64,000 nucleotides of DNA from Puccinia triticina (GCF_026914185.1 NC_070570.1:1984001-2048000); one strand, 5' to 3'; positions 10,276 through 21,782 are shown, counted from the first letter of the stretch. Numbers and translations: made by a program. The notes: generated by a model from the sequence alone, not told the origin.

Positions 10276-13200
10276 ATGCCTCCTCACCTTAGAAATGGCC
10301 GAGACCTCTCCGAAGAGCTCCGCCACCGGTACCGCCTTAGCCCAGCAGCCGAAGAACGGCTTCGAAGGGCTAGAAGCAGCCTTGCCGCCTCTACAGGAGG
10401 ATTTCCTCAAGCTCCCGGAAGAGGAGCCGCTCCCCCCAGATACCGGGATACCTCCGGCTCTATACCAGCCGAGAGAGACGTCTATAGCTCTAGCGTCGAG
10501 CAGATCCACGCCGGTCCCACGGCCCATAGACAGGGAACAAATAGATTTGACGGTGAACCCTCCTCAGACGAGTCAACTGCCCTCCCAGCCTATCAACCCA
10601 GAGGGCATGAGACCCACGGCGCCACCCAATCTAGCCCTCCTTCCGTACACTCAGAGCCCTCGACGGGAGGCGTCCTCCGGTCCCATGGACCTTATCCCGG
10701 AAGAGGAAGAGCTTTCCAGCCTCATCAGCATGTTCAACGAACAGTTCGACCTATTTGTCCGCGCCAGGGAGGCGCAGAACACGTTAACCATGAGGCGCCT
10801 CCTCTCCCAAGCCTCTATGACGCAGGAAATGATAATAGAATTAGTTGGGAGGAACGACGGTATCCGTCTTTGTCAAGAATGGATACCCAGAGACGAGCTA
10901 CACAACCTGGAAGCCTCTCTAATGAACCAGAACTCCAAGGCGCAAGTGTCCCGAACTCATTCGCAGCTAGCCTTAGTGCCGCACGCCAGCCAGCAACCCA
11001 TTCTAGCGACGCCAACGCCGGAACCAACGGGTTCTCAACTACGAGCTATAGCGCAGGAGTTCCAGGGTCCTATCCCCTCCAACCAGGCTCAGTTTCAACC
11101 GCAGCCTCAATCCCAGCCGCGTCTAGAGAGCCAACCTTACCAGGGAACTCCTTTGCCGCCGCCGCCACCGCCGCAAACGCTCCAAGTGAGGCCGCCACCA
11201 GCTTCTATACCGCGAGAGGTGGTTCAGTTATTCCGCCCCAGCCCGCATCTTCAAACTGGCGGCTACAATCCACCCCCTTATCCGCAAATGCCGCAAGAAT
11301 TCGCAGGCCACAACCCCCCTCCTCCTCAAAACAACTGGAGAGGATCAGGGAGGAACTGGAGACGCCCTCAGGACGACACTCAGAGAGTTCTAGAAATAGG
11401 AGAATACCTGATGAGAGCCACACGAGGAGTGAGGAGAGGCTATGGACGAGGGAGAGCCAGAGGGAGAGGCCCTTATTAGATGAATCTTTACCTAAAAGCT
11501 CTTTAAGTACTGATTCCCCACTAGGCCTCAGTTTAGATATTGACAATCTTTCTGATCCTTCAAATAGAGAATTTTTCCTCAATAATCTTAACTCTGAAAT
11601 GTCTAGAAATGGTCCTTTGTTTCTAGAAGAAAAATTACAAGTCTTGTTCTCTAAATTTCTCTCTGAATTATCTGGCACTGTTGAAACCATTCCTGGTACT
11701 CTTCTTGAATCTTGTGTCAGCAATTTTAAAGATGTCCTGAATCAGTCCATTCTTGATCTATTTAAAAATGAATTCATTCCCTTTCTGCTTGACCAAATCC
11801 TGAACAACATAGGTGAAAGTGCCAGAGAGAAGTCCGCAGTGAATAACAATGTGTTAGAACAACTGAAAAAACACATAGATGAGAAGTTTGAGACAGTTCA
11901 AGATTTAATCCTGGTAAATGAATCACAATGTCATTCTAACATGGATACAATTGGCCAAAATCTGAAAGATTTTGAAGAGAAAGTGGGCAACAACCTTACT
12001 TCCATTGGTAATCAGATCAATGACCTTCATGCCAATGAGCACAACAGATTTGAACAATCTAAGAGAAGATTCAGTGACATATCTTCTGTAGTAAACACTG
12101 TGAGCTCAAAGCTGGATTCCGTGTTGATACCAGATGACAGAGACCAACCCCCTCATCTCTTATACAATAATCCCTTCCAGAATTTACACCATGAGCAACA
12201 ACAGGAACACAGACCACCTCCTCCTGTTCCTACTCCTGAACCCCAGAGACCTCCAAGAGATAACTTTCCTAAGTCTGCTAGCAATACTCCTGATGCTAAA
12301 ACCCAAGAAGAATTCCCCTACATTGATCATGGAGCAATAGACTCTGAAATGAGGAAGGAAATGTGGAAAGGTATCCCCAAAAATGGAGACTGGGAGAAAT
12401 TCTCTGGAGAATTACCTTACAATCATGAACTTTGGATTGAAAACACTGATATCTTGGTCAGAGACTACTTAATGCTGGATAACATGATAATCAGTAGATT
12501 AACAATCCTGTTAACTGACACTGCAAGGAATTGGTACCTGGGCATCAGAGACCAGTATGGGAACAAATCTTGGGCTTGGTGGAAGAATGCCATCAGAAAC
12601 AAGTTTGGTACTGAGAACTGGAAATGGAAAATGCAACAAGAGTTTGAGAATGATCACTTTGCCTATGATGGGAGGAAAATCCATAAATGGTTTGGTAATC
12701 AGAGAGAAAGACTGAAGGCTTATCAACCTGAACTCAGTGAGTATCTTATTTGTGAAAAAATCTTGAAGCAATGCCCTCCAAATCTTGAGCATGCTATTAA
12801 AAGCAGATACAAAAGAGATACTACTGAAATGAGTTTTGAAGATATGGTTATAATTGCTGAAGAAGTCATAGACAGAGTCATGAAAAGGAACAAGCCTGTG
12901 ACAAACAATTATAACACTCCTAATAGATCCCAATGGAGGAACAATACTGCCCCTGAGAAAACTGATAAGCCAACTGACTCCTCCACTAAAAGGAATCCTG
13001 TCTCTGCCCCTGAGAAAGAAAAACTCATCTGCCATTTCTGCAAACAAACTGGCCACTTCTCAAGGGAATGCCCTAAGAAGAAGAGCAGAATCAATAATGT
13101 AGGAATGGATGATGATGATGATCCTAAGAGTGACAATGGAGAAGATCAAGGTGAACCACACAAATCTGAAACAGACCTAGATGAAGAAGAAGAAAATCAT

Positions 13201-13473
13201 AGAACCAATCACATGATTCTTGCCATGGACAATGGAAATGGTGCCAATTATGACCCCTTAGTTGACTTTGATTTTGGAGCACATGCTGTAGAGTGTGAGA
13301 TAAACCAAGACTTCTCCATTGCTGAAATTCAAGCTGAAACTCATCAACCCCAGACCTGGGACAAATCTTGCCAGTCTTCCCACATAGAGGATGCTAGACT
13401 GATGAAGTGTAAACCTGATAGAGGAAAAGCTCATCTTACTGGAAAAGCAAATCTTACTACTGTCCTCATTTAA
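10276..13473 (+). CDS. gag: Gag polyprotein of the gypsy element
   Basis: A 1065-residue open frame. The first 400 residues (to about 11479) are Ser/Pro/Arg-rich and overlap a second long frame. Residues about 400-650 are helical and Asn/Glu-rich. Residues about 690-870 resemble a retrotransposon capsid domain (WEKFSGELPYN, ARNWYLGI, WAWWKNAIRNKFG). A CCHC zinc knuckle sits at C919, C922, H927 and C932 (CHFCKQTGHFSREC), followed by an acidic Asp/Glu tail. Gag assembles the particle and binds the RNA genome. The frame ends in TAA at 13471, immediately before the protease DSGA motif in the same frame, so gag and pol are one frame interrupted by a stop. Base composition changes sharply near 11480, from C-rich to A/T-rich. 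Confidence 0.85.
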   Translation: MPPHLRNGRDLSEELRHRYRLSPAAEERLRRARSSLAASTGGFPQAPGRGAAPPRYRDTSGSIPAERDVYSSSVEQIHAGPTAHRQGTNRFDGEPSSDESTALPAYQPRGHETHGATQSSPPSVHSEPSTGGVLRSHGPYPGRGRAFQPHQHVQRTVRPICPRQGGAEHVNHEAPPLPSLYDAGNDNRISWEERRYPSLSRMDTQRRATQPGSLSNEPELQGASVPNSFAASLSAARQPATHSSDANAGTNGFSTTSYSAGVPGSYPLQPGSVSTAASIPAASREPTLPGNSFAAAATAANAPSEAATSFYTARGGSVIPPQPASSNWRLQSTPLSANAARIRRPQPPSSSKQLERIREELETPSGRHSESSRNRRIPDESHTRSEERLWTRESQRERPLLDESLPKSSLSTDSPLGLSLDIDNLSDPSNREFFLNNLNSEMSRNGPLFLEEKLQVLFSKFLSELSGTVETIPGTLLESCVSNFKDVLNQSILDLFKNEFIPFLLDQILNNIGESAREKSAVNNNVLEQLKKHIDEKFETVQDLILVNESQCHSNMDTIGQNLKDFEEKVGNNLTSIGNQINDLHANEHNRFEQSKRRFSDISSVVNTVSSKLDSVLIPDDRDQPPHLLYNNPFQNLHHEQQQEHRPPPPVPTPEPQRPPRDNFPKSASNTPDAKTQEEFPYIDHGAIDSEMRKEMWKGIPKNGDWEKFSGELPYNHELWIENTDILVRDYLMLDNMIISRLTILLTDTARNWYLGIRDQYGNKSWAWWKNAIRNKFGTENWKWKMQQEFENDHFAYDGRKIHKWFGNQRERLKAYQPELSEYLICEKILKQCPPNLEHAIKSRYKRDTTEMSFEDMVIIAEEVIDRVMKRNKPVTNNYNTPNRSQWRNNTAPEKTDKPTDSSTKRNPVSAPEKEKLICHFCKQTGHFSRECPKKKSRINNVGMDDDDDPKSDNGEDQGEPHKSETDLDEEEENHRTNHMILAMDNGNGANYDPLVDFDFGAHAVECEINQDFSIAEIQAETHQPQTWDKSCQSSHIEDARLMKCKPDRGKAHLTGKANLTTVLI
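10295..11479 (+). CDS. Overlapping open frame inside the gag start region
   Basis: This second frame (+1 relative to gag) opens with an ATG 19 bases after the gag ATG and runs 394 codons to TAG at 11477. Upstream it is open back to 10034. Its translation is ordered: an acidic, Pro-rich N-terminus (LPEEEPLPPDTGIPP), a helical middle (FNEQFDLFVRAREAQ, MTQEMIIELVGRNDG), a Gln/Pro-rich stretch with nine consecutive prolines, and an Arg/Gly tail (RGYGRGRARGRG) typical of nucleic-acid binding. The end of this frame coincides with the change in base composition of gag. Either both frames are used, for example by leaky scanning, or one is a GC-rich bystander. I infer that it may be a real accessory or gag-like protein; I know of no named family. 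Confidence 0.45.
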   Translation: MAETSPKSSATGTALAQQPKNGFEGLEAALPPLQEDFLKLPEEEPLPPDTGIPPALYQPRETSIALASSRSTPVPRPIDREQIDLTVNPPQTSQLPSQPINPEGMRPTAPPNLALLPYTQSPRREASSGPMDLIPEEEELSSLISMFNEQFDLFVRAREAQNTLTMRRLLSQASMTQEMIIELVGRNDGIRLCQEWIPRDELHNLEASLMNQNSKAQVSRTHSQLALVPHASQQPILATPTPEPTGSQLRAIAQEFQGPIPSNQAQFQPQPQSQPRLESQPYQGTPLPPPPPPQTLQVRPPPASIPREVVQLFRPSPHLQTGGYNPPPYPQMPQEFAGHNPPPPQNNWRGSGRNWRRPQDDTQRVLEIGEYLMRATRGVRRGYGRGRARGRGPY

Positions 13474-16400
13474 TCCAGAGAACAATCATGTCTTCTTGAT
13501 AGTGGAGCCTCTTGCTCAATCATCAGCAACAAATTGCTAGATTCTATATTACCAGAATGGGAAAACAAACTCATGCCAATTAACCATGCTAAATTTCACA
13601 GCTGTAGTGACCAATTACAGCCCATGGGCATAATAGAAATGGCTTTGATTTTTCCTCACACTAAAGGTTCTATTAGAATTCTAGCAGAATTTGTAGTCAT
13701 GAAAAATGCAAGAATTAACTATCTTATCCTTGGAAATGATTATATGTCTCTTTATGGCTTTGACATCACAAACAGCAAAGAGAGATTCTTTACCATTGGA
13801 AATGAGAACAAGAGGAAGAAATTCAGCTTTAAGTCTCATCATCTGGAGAAAATGAGCCCTTCAAATGAAATTTCTGCTGTAAAGAAGTCCCATCCTCAAC
13901 TGCAGAAATTTATTACAGAAGAACTCTGTGAAGCCAAGTTCAGTGATAAGTTGACTATTGAGCAAAAGTAGAAGCTGTTTGAAGTCCTCTACAATAACAA
14001 CCTTGCCTTCTCCAACACCAACCAACCCCTTGGTGCCATTAAGGGTCATGAAGTTCATATCAAGTTGACAACTGAGAGACCCTATCCTCCTCTCCTCAGG
14101 AGACCTCCTTATCCTGCCAGCCCCAAAAGCAGAGAAGCTCTTGAGCAACACATTGAAGAGCTAGTAAAACTGAATGTTCTAAGGAAAGTTGGTCATAATG
14201 AAGTAGTTGAGATCACTACCTCTGTAATCATTGCCTGGCATAATGGAAAGTCCAGAATGGTAGGAGACTTCAGAGCTTTGAATTCCTACACTGCTTCAGA
14301 CAGGTATCCCATTCCTAAGATCAGTGAGACCCTGAACAACCTGGCCAAAGCTAAGTATCTGACTAGTATGGATGTACTCAAAGGTTTTCACCAGAATGTC
14401 ATTGCAGAAGATTCCAGACATCTACTCAGGATTATTATGCACAAAGGAATCTATGAGTACCTGAGAATGCCCTTTGGGATCAAGAATGCCCCCTCTCATT
14501 TCCAGAGAATGATGGACATTGAGTTCAGAAAGGAAATTGATGAGAAGTGGGTCATTATCTACATTGATGATATCATCATTATGTCCAACACGTGGGAGGA
14601 ACACCTCAATAGGATAGACAGGATCCTGAAAGTTGTCATTAACATGAACATGAAAATCTCCTTGAAGAAGTGTAACTTTGGATTTGATCAGATCAAAGCT
14701 CTAGGCCATCTTGTGTCTGGTATTGCCATAGGAATAGACCAGAATAAAGTAGCTGCTGTCCTCCAAAAGCCTGTGCCTAGTAGTAGGAAAGAAATGCAAT
14801 CATTTCTTGGTTTTGCTGGCTACTACAGACAACACATTGAGAAGTTTGCAGAGATAGCAAAACCTCTGACTGAACTGACAAGGATTGATGTCATATATGA
14901 GATGACTCATCATAGAATAGTAGCCTACAACTTGTTAAAAGAGAAACTGACCACAGCTCCATTGCTACTGTTTCCTGACTGGACCCATCCCTTCACACTA
15001 TATGTAGATGCTAGCATGACTGGTCTAGGTGCTGCTCTACATCAAGTCCAAGTCATTGATGGAGTGAGAAAAGAAGGACCCATTGTTTTCATATCCAGAC
15101 AACTGAAGGACAGTGAAACAAGATATGGTGCTAGTCAACTTGAATGCTTATGTCTGGTTTGGGCCCTGGAAAAACTCCATTACTACTTAGATGGCAGTGT
15201 CTTTCATGTTGTAACAGACTGCACAGCTTTGAGATCACTGCTGAACATGAAGACTCCCAATAGACATATGCTCAGGTGGCAGATTGCTATTCAGGAATAC
15301 AGAGGCAATATGACCATAATCCACAGAGATGGGAATATTCACAAGAATGCTGATGGACTGAGCAGATGGGCTTTGCCAAATGATCCTAGCAACCCTGCTT
15401 ATGACCCAGAAGACAAGGATGATGATAGATTCCCCATCATGGGCATACATGTCTCTACTTTCAAGAATGAGTTCTTTGACTCAGTAAGAGAAGGCTACAA
15501 GCAAGACAAGAACACTACCATATTGTCTGAACTTTTGTTGAAAGATGCTAAAGATGCCCAACTGAAAAATTCTTTACAAGACCCTTGGAGAAAGCTATAT
15601 GATGAAGGAAGATTCTCTATATTTGATGGCCTCATCTACTTCAGAGAGAAACACAACTCTGTCCTAGTCCTAGCTGACAAAGAAAGTATCAACACTATCT
15701 TGCATGAATGCCATGACAGTGTCTACTCTGGTCATCTTTCTGAAGATAGAACTTTGGAAAAAGTAGCTGATACTGCTTGGTGGGCTAACTGGAAACAAGA
15801 CACTGGTGAATACTGCTCTTCCTGTGATAGATGCCAGAAAGCAAATAAAGCCACAGGTAAAAGATTTGGACTGCTCATGAAAATTGAGGAACCTTCAAAA
15901 CCATGGGATGTTATTAACATGGATTGGGTAACTTCCTTGTCCCCTGGAGGAGCTGCTAGTTTCAATGCTTGTCTGGTAATAGTGGACAGATACTCTAAGA
16001 CCCCTATATTTGTACCCTGCTTCAAGGATGACTCTGCCATGGACACTGCCATACTGTTTTGGAACAGGGTAATGCCTAGGACTGGCATCCCCAGAATCAT
16101 CATCTCTGATAGAGACCCTAAGTTCACATCTGAATTCTGGACTGGTTTACATAGTATGCTGGGAACAAAACTCTCCTTCTCCACTGCTTACCACCCTCAG
16201 ACTGATGGATTAGCTGAAAGGATGATCCAAACACTTGAAGATATGATCAGGAGGTTTTGTGCATATGGTCTAGAATTCAAAGACAATGATGGTTACACTC
16301 ATGATTGGGTTTCACTTCTACCAATACTCGAGCTAGCATATTGCACCAGCATACATTCAACCACTGGAAAACCTCCTGCCATCCTGGAAAAAGGCTGGAT

Positions 16401-17034
16401 CCCAAACCTTCCCAGGAATTTCTTGAAGCAAGACTCTGTAGACATTCATCCTACTGCTCTTGCCTATGGAAAGATCTTTGAGAAAGCTAGAAAACATGCT
16501 GAGCAATGCATAACAGAAGCTACATCTTACAACAAAGAGAGATGGGACAAGAGTCACAAAGAACCATCTTTTAAAGTTGGTGATAAAGTCCTAATATCCA
16601 CAGCAAACTTCAACAACCTGTCTGGCCCTAAGAAGATGAGAGACTCCTTCACTGGACCATTCCTTGTGAAAGCTTTACATGGGAAGAATGCTGTAGAAGT
16701 GATACTGACTGAAGAGTTTAGCAGGAAACATCCCACATTTCCTGTCAGCTTGGTGAAACCATACAAAGACCCCAATCCAGACAAGTTCCCTTTGAGACAG
16801 AAAGTCAAAGTTGTCATTCCCCCCATGGATAAGACCCCTCAGAGTAAAGTCATACAAAAGATTCTCAGATACAATAGATTGAGAGTGGAAAACAGAGATG
16901 TTATGATGTACTTAGCTAGATACAAAGGTATGAGTGCTGATCATGATGAATGGCTCCTTGAGAAAGACATCCCAGACTCTGCTATCCTTCTCAGGAAATT
17001 CAGAAGTGAGAAGAGGTCTAACCCTGTGGTTTAA
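13474..17034 (+). pseudogene. pol: Pol polyprotein: protease, RT, RNase H, integrase, chromodomain
   Basis: Pol continues in the gag frame after the TAA at 13471-13473. The protease motif LLDSGASCS lies at about 13489-13515. A second in-frame stop, TAG, is at 13969-13971. The long remaining frame carries the RT ([30 protein letters not shown] at 14560-14571), RNase H ([16 protein letters not shown], about 15000-15050), the integrase zinc domain ([11 protein letters not shown] to CSSCDRCQ, about 15700-15840), and the catalytic core with NMDWVTSL (about 15918), [13 protein letters not shown] (about 16105) and [12 protein letters not shown] (about 16190). A chromodomain ([23 protein letters not shown]) ends it at about 16890-16980. 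Apart from the two stops the frame is intact. Both stops differ by one C-to-T change from Gln codons (CAA, CAG), so decay is likely; readthrough at domain junctions is the alternative. Confidence 0.85.
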
Positions 17035-17059
17035 TTTCTGACAGAAATCCAACCCTTTT

Positions 17060-17071
17060 GGTGGTAGGGAA
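17060..17071 (+). other. Polypurine tract
   Basis: The sequence ggtggtagggaa ends exactly at the start of the 3' LTR, the expected place for the plus-strand primer. Confidence 0.7.
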
Positions 17072-18040
17072 TGTCAGCCTTAGAGTCATCACAGCTGACC
17101 TAAAAGCTGCCTCTTTTCTACTTATTACATATGAAATTACTTCATATCTTTTTCATATTAAGAGATATCATTGTTTTGACTTCATCTTCTGTTTCCTCAG
17201 GCAATTTTAACCCTAGTTACAACTTATCAATTCATTGTAACTATACTCCTTCCCTGAGTTACTGAGTTGTGGCGCGCTTGCGCAGTTGTGACGTGTCAGC
17301 GCTACCAGGCGCGCCAAACCACAGGTACATATGTAAATTACATAAGCAAACTGTGAAAATTTTCGTAGTCAGGATCCCCCTTGCCTGAGGCGGATCTACA
17401 GACTTCAGCACACCAGAACCACACCCCAGATAACCCCAGGATCACCACCAAAGAGTTTACAACACTCCCAGTATACCTACCGTCACAGGCGCCTAGGATA
17501 TTGACAGCAAGTAACCTCTTTCACTGAACCTTGTTTATCTCAGAGGTACAACTCTGTGTCTTGCTTGATCTTCTCTTTCAGCTGGCCTTAGCCTTTCTTT
17601 TGATCACAGGGCTGTCCCTCCAAATCTATTGGCCTTTGCCTCAATCTTGATCACAGGGCTGTCTCTTATTATCATTTGGCCTTTGCCTCAAAATCTAGGT
17701 TCAGGGCTGTCCCTCAGGTTTCCCTTTAAGAACCTTGACTATCCAGAAGGAAGCTAAAAAATTGTGGCTGGATTAAACTTATATAATCCAGATACCCTCC
17801 TGAGAGGAAGCTGTGGCACTTTTTAGCACAGATTAGCAGCACTCTTCAGAAGAGTAGCATTGCCAGTGGACGTGCATTCCCACTAGAATAACCTAGTACT
17901 CCTCTTTTTCCTTATCCTGTTTGGTTTCTCTCTCTCTTTCTCTTTTTCTCTTATAGTTGTAGTTTCTTTATCCCAAGAAATCCAACTATTTCCCCCCCAT
18001 TTCATGTGTCCTGTTGTCACTATAGAGACTCAGGCTCACA
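17072..18040 (+). repeat. 3' LTR
   Basis: 969 bp, matching 8549-9516 with scattered substitutions, for example cagcgctacc versus cagtgctacc and gagtttacaacac versus gagcctactatac. It is followed by the target duplication cagtc. Confidence 0.95.
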
Positions 18041-18184
18041 CAGTCCAATTGCAAAACGTATGTCAAGTCTTGATTCTCTCCTTCCTCTGGCTTCACTTCA
18101 AGCATTAATTCCCAAATTGGCCAACACATGCATGGTTTGGCTTACCTGCTATGAATGAATTTTTAATATTGATCTGAAACAGGG

Positions 18185-19378
18185 CTTACGGCAAGATTAA
18201 GTATAATAATGACAAGCTTACTGTAGATGAACCCAAAATTGATGTCAATGCTGGAGACTGCCTTGTGAGAACAAAAGTTTTGCTGTTGTTTTTGATGCTT
18301 TGAACCTGTAAAAACAAATATGTATTACCCAATCAACAACTATGCTAAGGAAAATTTTGCTTTTCCATCAGATCATTGTTCTAAATGATAAAAAGGGGTA
18401 ATTGAATCTTCCTCCTCCAACTAATTCAGGTCCTCAGGAGATGGCAGGTATGTATTGATAGAGCTTCATATGTCCTCATTTACCAGTGTTGTCACAAGGA
18501 AAGATATAGAAATTTCTATAAATGGAATTTTCAAATGTCCTGCAGTATTTGTGTGTGATTCCACTACTTGACAAATATTATTCAGTTAATCAATCAACTG
18601 ACCAGATTCAATCTTTAATGTTTTTAGCCAGCAGAAGTTAGGAAGACAAACTTTGCAGTTAATGTTAGAAAGATTAAATCTGATGATGCACCATTTGGTA
18701 GCAATTCAAAACTTGGAGTTCCAACCTGTGGATTCAAAAGCAATTATATGGTCACAACAAATCCAATTAAACCTGAAGATTGCTTCCAGTTTGTGACTGT
18801 ATATTTTAACAAAAATAAACATGAGATTTGTGGTTGGCTTGTATCTGACAACTTCTTATTACAGGGCCTTGGCTACAGTGAAGAGAAATTTGGAAACTGA
18901 CGTAATTTGGAGTCAATTTGGAACATGTACTGTAAGTCATATTTGATGTTGAGCAAATTTTTAATCATCCTCACTAACAAATATATCTACTATTCAAAAA
19001 AAAAAAAAAACTGTTTATATTCATAGCTTAAGCTTAAATCAACCAGCGGTTTGCCTATTACATTGTCAGTATTTTATCAAAAACTCTAAATAGCTGTTAT
19101 CATAAGTAATTTATCCTCAAATTGATATGAATGATTTTATCTATTCCTATATTTCTGTGGAGCAGAAATCAGGGAGGTTTAAATGTTCTTCTCAAGAAAA
19201 TAACAGATCAGTGCAAAACTCAGGTAAGTAAATTGGAATCTGATCTGCATAAGTAAATAGGAATTGACTTTTATAAATCAATTCAACAGAATGGGGTTTT
19301 GATGAATATTGGTGGTAGCCCTGCACCAAATGCAAAAATAATAGTTGAAATAGGCAATACTCCTATTCAACGTTAGAA
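18185..19378 (+). pseudogene. Degraded gene of unknown function
   Basis: Coding-like pieces occur in order: YGKIKYNNDKLTVDEPKID with AGDCLVRTK (about 18187-18285), then TNFAVNVRKIKSDDAPFGS, VPTCGFKSNYMVTTN and EDCFQFVTVYFNKN (about 18637-18855), then a short piece NGVLMNIGGSPAPN (about 19290-19340). The pieces are separated by intron-like AT-rich stretches and stops. Paired cysteines and beta-like alternation suggest a small secreted protein, but no signal peptide or complete frame can be built. I do not recognise the family. The gypsy element lies directly upstream and may have removed the 5' end. Confidence 0.35.
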
Positions 19379-19857
19379 TTTATCACAAGCTCCGGGCCTG
19401 ATAAAAACAGCCCTTCCTGTCTATTGATGTACCATCAACCATCAATTCTAATGAAGTTGTGTATGATAGCCAAGATTTCTTCACTCTTGGTCCTTGTATG
19501 TGTTTTTTCTGATCAAAACTCACAGGGTGCAGCACATTTCCCCTAACCTCTAGGCCAGCAAACCTTTTTGTTTTTATTAAATCATGGATTTTCATTTTGT
19601 TATATAGTTTCAAACTATATTTCAAGGTTGCTACACCACTGCAATTGAAGGGTTTTATGCTCCCCCTTAGATATCTGGACCCTTAATCCAGAATTCAGAG
19701 AGGAGGGATAAAACATTTTTATGCTTCTTATCATCTGAACCAGATGTTGATCTAGGGGATACAGATTTTTGTAAACCAAATCATTCTGTCAGAAAACAAT
19801 GACAACTGTTTATTCACATGCGGATTATAGCCAAAGATTGACTGGAGCTTCTGCTTC

Positions 19858-20046
19858 CAGCTCCACAATCCCTTAATCAATTCCCCTGACATAGCATTTT
19901 TCCAAATTTAGTCAGCATAGGTTCAGATCCCTCATACCATAGTTGCTTAGGCAGCCACCTCCACCATCCCTTAATAAATTCCCATGACATAGCATTTTCT
20001 AAATTTAGTAAGCACAGTTTCAGATCCCTCATATCATAGTTGTAGG
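19858..20046 (+). repeat. Imperfect tandem duplication, about 105-bp spacing
   Basis: Two copies of a segment of about 80 bp (cccttaatcaattccc, gacatagcatttt, aaatttag, ttcagatccctcata, atcatagttg) start near 19869 and 19970. They differ at several positions. Confidence 0.75.
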
Positions 20047-20956
20047 AAGCTCACTGTATTCCATTTTAGCTGCAATATTTGTATAATTTTTTGGAAAGAT
20101 TGCAGCTAGTCAAAAAAGGGTGGGAAGGCATGGCATGATTTTTCAAAAAAGTGGCAAAACATTATGGAGGATTGAAGGGGAAATCTGATGGGCTTGTCCA
20201 GCCAACAAGGGCTGGTGCATAATGAGCTAATAGAAGTGACTGTCACATCACTGCCAACATAGCTCCGGGTGTTGTGGTGATTTATATTGATGAGTGTGAT
20301 AGAATGTCCACTTGGCAGTAGCCCGGGTGGGAATGCACAAGCAGCTGAGCTCAGTGCGCATTTGGTGACATAAGCACTGAGGATGATGTAAGAAAAGCTT
20401 ACAGAAAGCACGGATTGTGGACCAGGTGGTGGATTGGAGCAGAGGGTGAGAGCTGGACTGTGGCAGACCAAAATGCGGGGGTTGATAGCAGCAGCGCGTC
20501 AGCAGGTGAGCCAGAACAGCTGGGGCGGAGGCGCTGGTGAGAGACTGACTGACAGAGGCTAGACAGAGGACGTGGGAGGTCAAGTGTTGGAGAGGAGTGG
20601 AGCCTGGGAAAGTGACATGCAGAATTTGGGCAGAGATGGCAGACTAGTGCGGGAAAGAATCAAATTGCAGGATCAAGTGGTAACAGACGTGCATGGAGGG
20701 CTCATGGTATATCTTCTATTTTTCTTTCTCATAATCTAACTTACTACTCATCATCTAAGTTTATTAAAACCACAGATTCACCAAAGAATAATTCAAGGGT
20801 TTCCCCTGTACATGAGTTTTTCAGAAACAAAAAAAGTGTTTTCCCCACAAGTTAAACAAAAAAACAAACTAAAATAACAGTTTAAAAATTTCTAATGTAC
20901 ATGATAAAAGCAACTGATTTTACGAACTCCCAGCCTGTGACAGGCCACAGGTGAAA
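20047..20956. other. Intergenic, no gene seen
   Basis: Open frames here lack motifs or coding-like composition. The sequence tctaacttactactcatcat near 20738 recurs near 24580, so part of this is probably dispersed repeat. Confidence 0.4.
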
Positions 20957-21782
20957 TGTGAGCCTGAGTCTCTAAAGTGACTACAGGACACAAGGAAAAT
21001 GGGGGACACTGGTTGAATTTCTAGGGATAAAGAAATACAAGCAGTGGAAGGAAGAGAAATAGAAGAGAGAAACTGAGAAGAGAGAAACTTTATCTTTTGA
21101 TTTATAATTTGATATGGGCCAAGCTCTACTTAGAAAAGTAGGCTGCCAACTGTGCTAGAGATGCAACAGTCTCCACTTACACCAAGGAAACGGTGGTGGG
21201 ATTCAGAAGTAGGTTGACTACTCTGCTCTGGTTTTAAAGGTCTTAACAAGAGATAACCTATAGATCTTTTGAAGTAGAAGAGAGAAACAGAAGCAAGGGA
21301 GAGAGCAGTCAAGAGCAACAGAGTTTCCTCTGAGATAAACAAGGTCAGCAGAAGAGGGTACTTACTGTCAATATCCTGTAGTGATACTGGGAGTGAAGTG
21401 GCCTCTGGTTAGTGATCCTGGGTGTCTCTGGGGTATGGTTCTGGTGTGCTGAAGTCTGTAGATCCTCCTCAGGCTGTGGGGGATCCTGACTTCGAAAATT
21501 TTCAGAGTTTGCTTACATAATTACATATGTACAAGTGGTTGGCGCGCCTGGTAGCGCTGCCACGTCACAACTGCGCATGCGCGCCATAACTCAAGAACTC
21601 AGGGAAGGAGTAGAGTTACAAAGAAGTGATAAGTTGTAACTAGGGTTAAAATTGCATGGGAAAACAGAATATGAAGTCAAAACAAAGTTATCTCTTAAGA
21701 TGAAAAAGATATGAAGTAATTCATATGTAAAAAGGTAGAAAAGGCAGCTTTTAGGTCAGCTGTGTTGACTCTAAGGCTGACA
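20957..21782 (-). mobile_element. Solo LTR of the same gypsy family
   Basis: In reverse complement this begins TGTCAGCCTTAGAGTC and ends GGCTCACA, the same ends as the LTRs at 8549 and 17072. It is flanked by an identical 5-bp duplication, tgaaa, at 20952-20956 and 21783-21787, so it arose by insertion and then LTR-LTR recombination. It is about 140 bp shorter than the paired LTRs, mainly in the part that holds the repeated gggctgtccct motifs, and more diverged. Confidence 0.9.

Larger units (their letters stand above)
8549..18040 (+). mobile_element. Full-length Ty3/gypsy LTR retrotransposon with chromodomain
   Basis: The element is bounded by two LTRs (8549-9516 and 17072-18040) that begin TGTCAGCC and end GGCTCACA. 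It is flanked by an identical 5-bp target duplication, cagtc, at 8544-8548 and 18041-18045. Internally it has a primer-binding-site candidate at 9519, gag, aspartic protease, reverse transcriptase, RNase H, integrase and a C-terminal chromodomain, then a purine-rich tract at 17060-17071. The order RT, RNase H, integrase and the chromodomain place it among chromoviruses. The LTRs are nearly identical over their first 200 or so bases with scattered differences further on, so it is not brand new. Two stop codons interrupt the gag-pol frame, so autonomous activity is doubtful. Confidence 0.95.

Noticed and set aside
20106..20583. Overlapping minus-strand frames of about 110-120 codons
   Set aside because: No domain, no splice structure and composition like the surrounding repeats.
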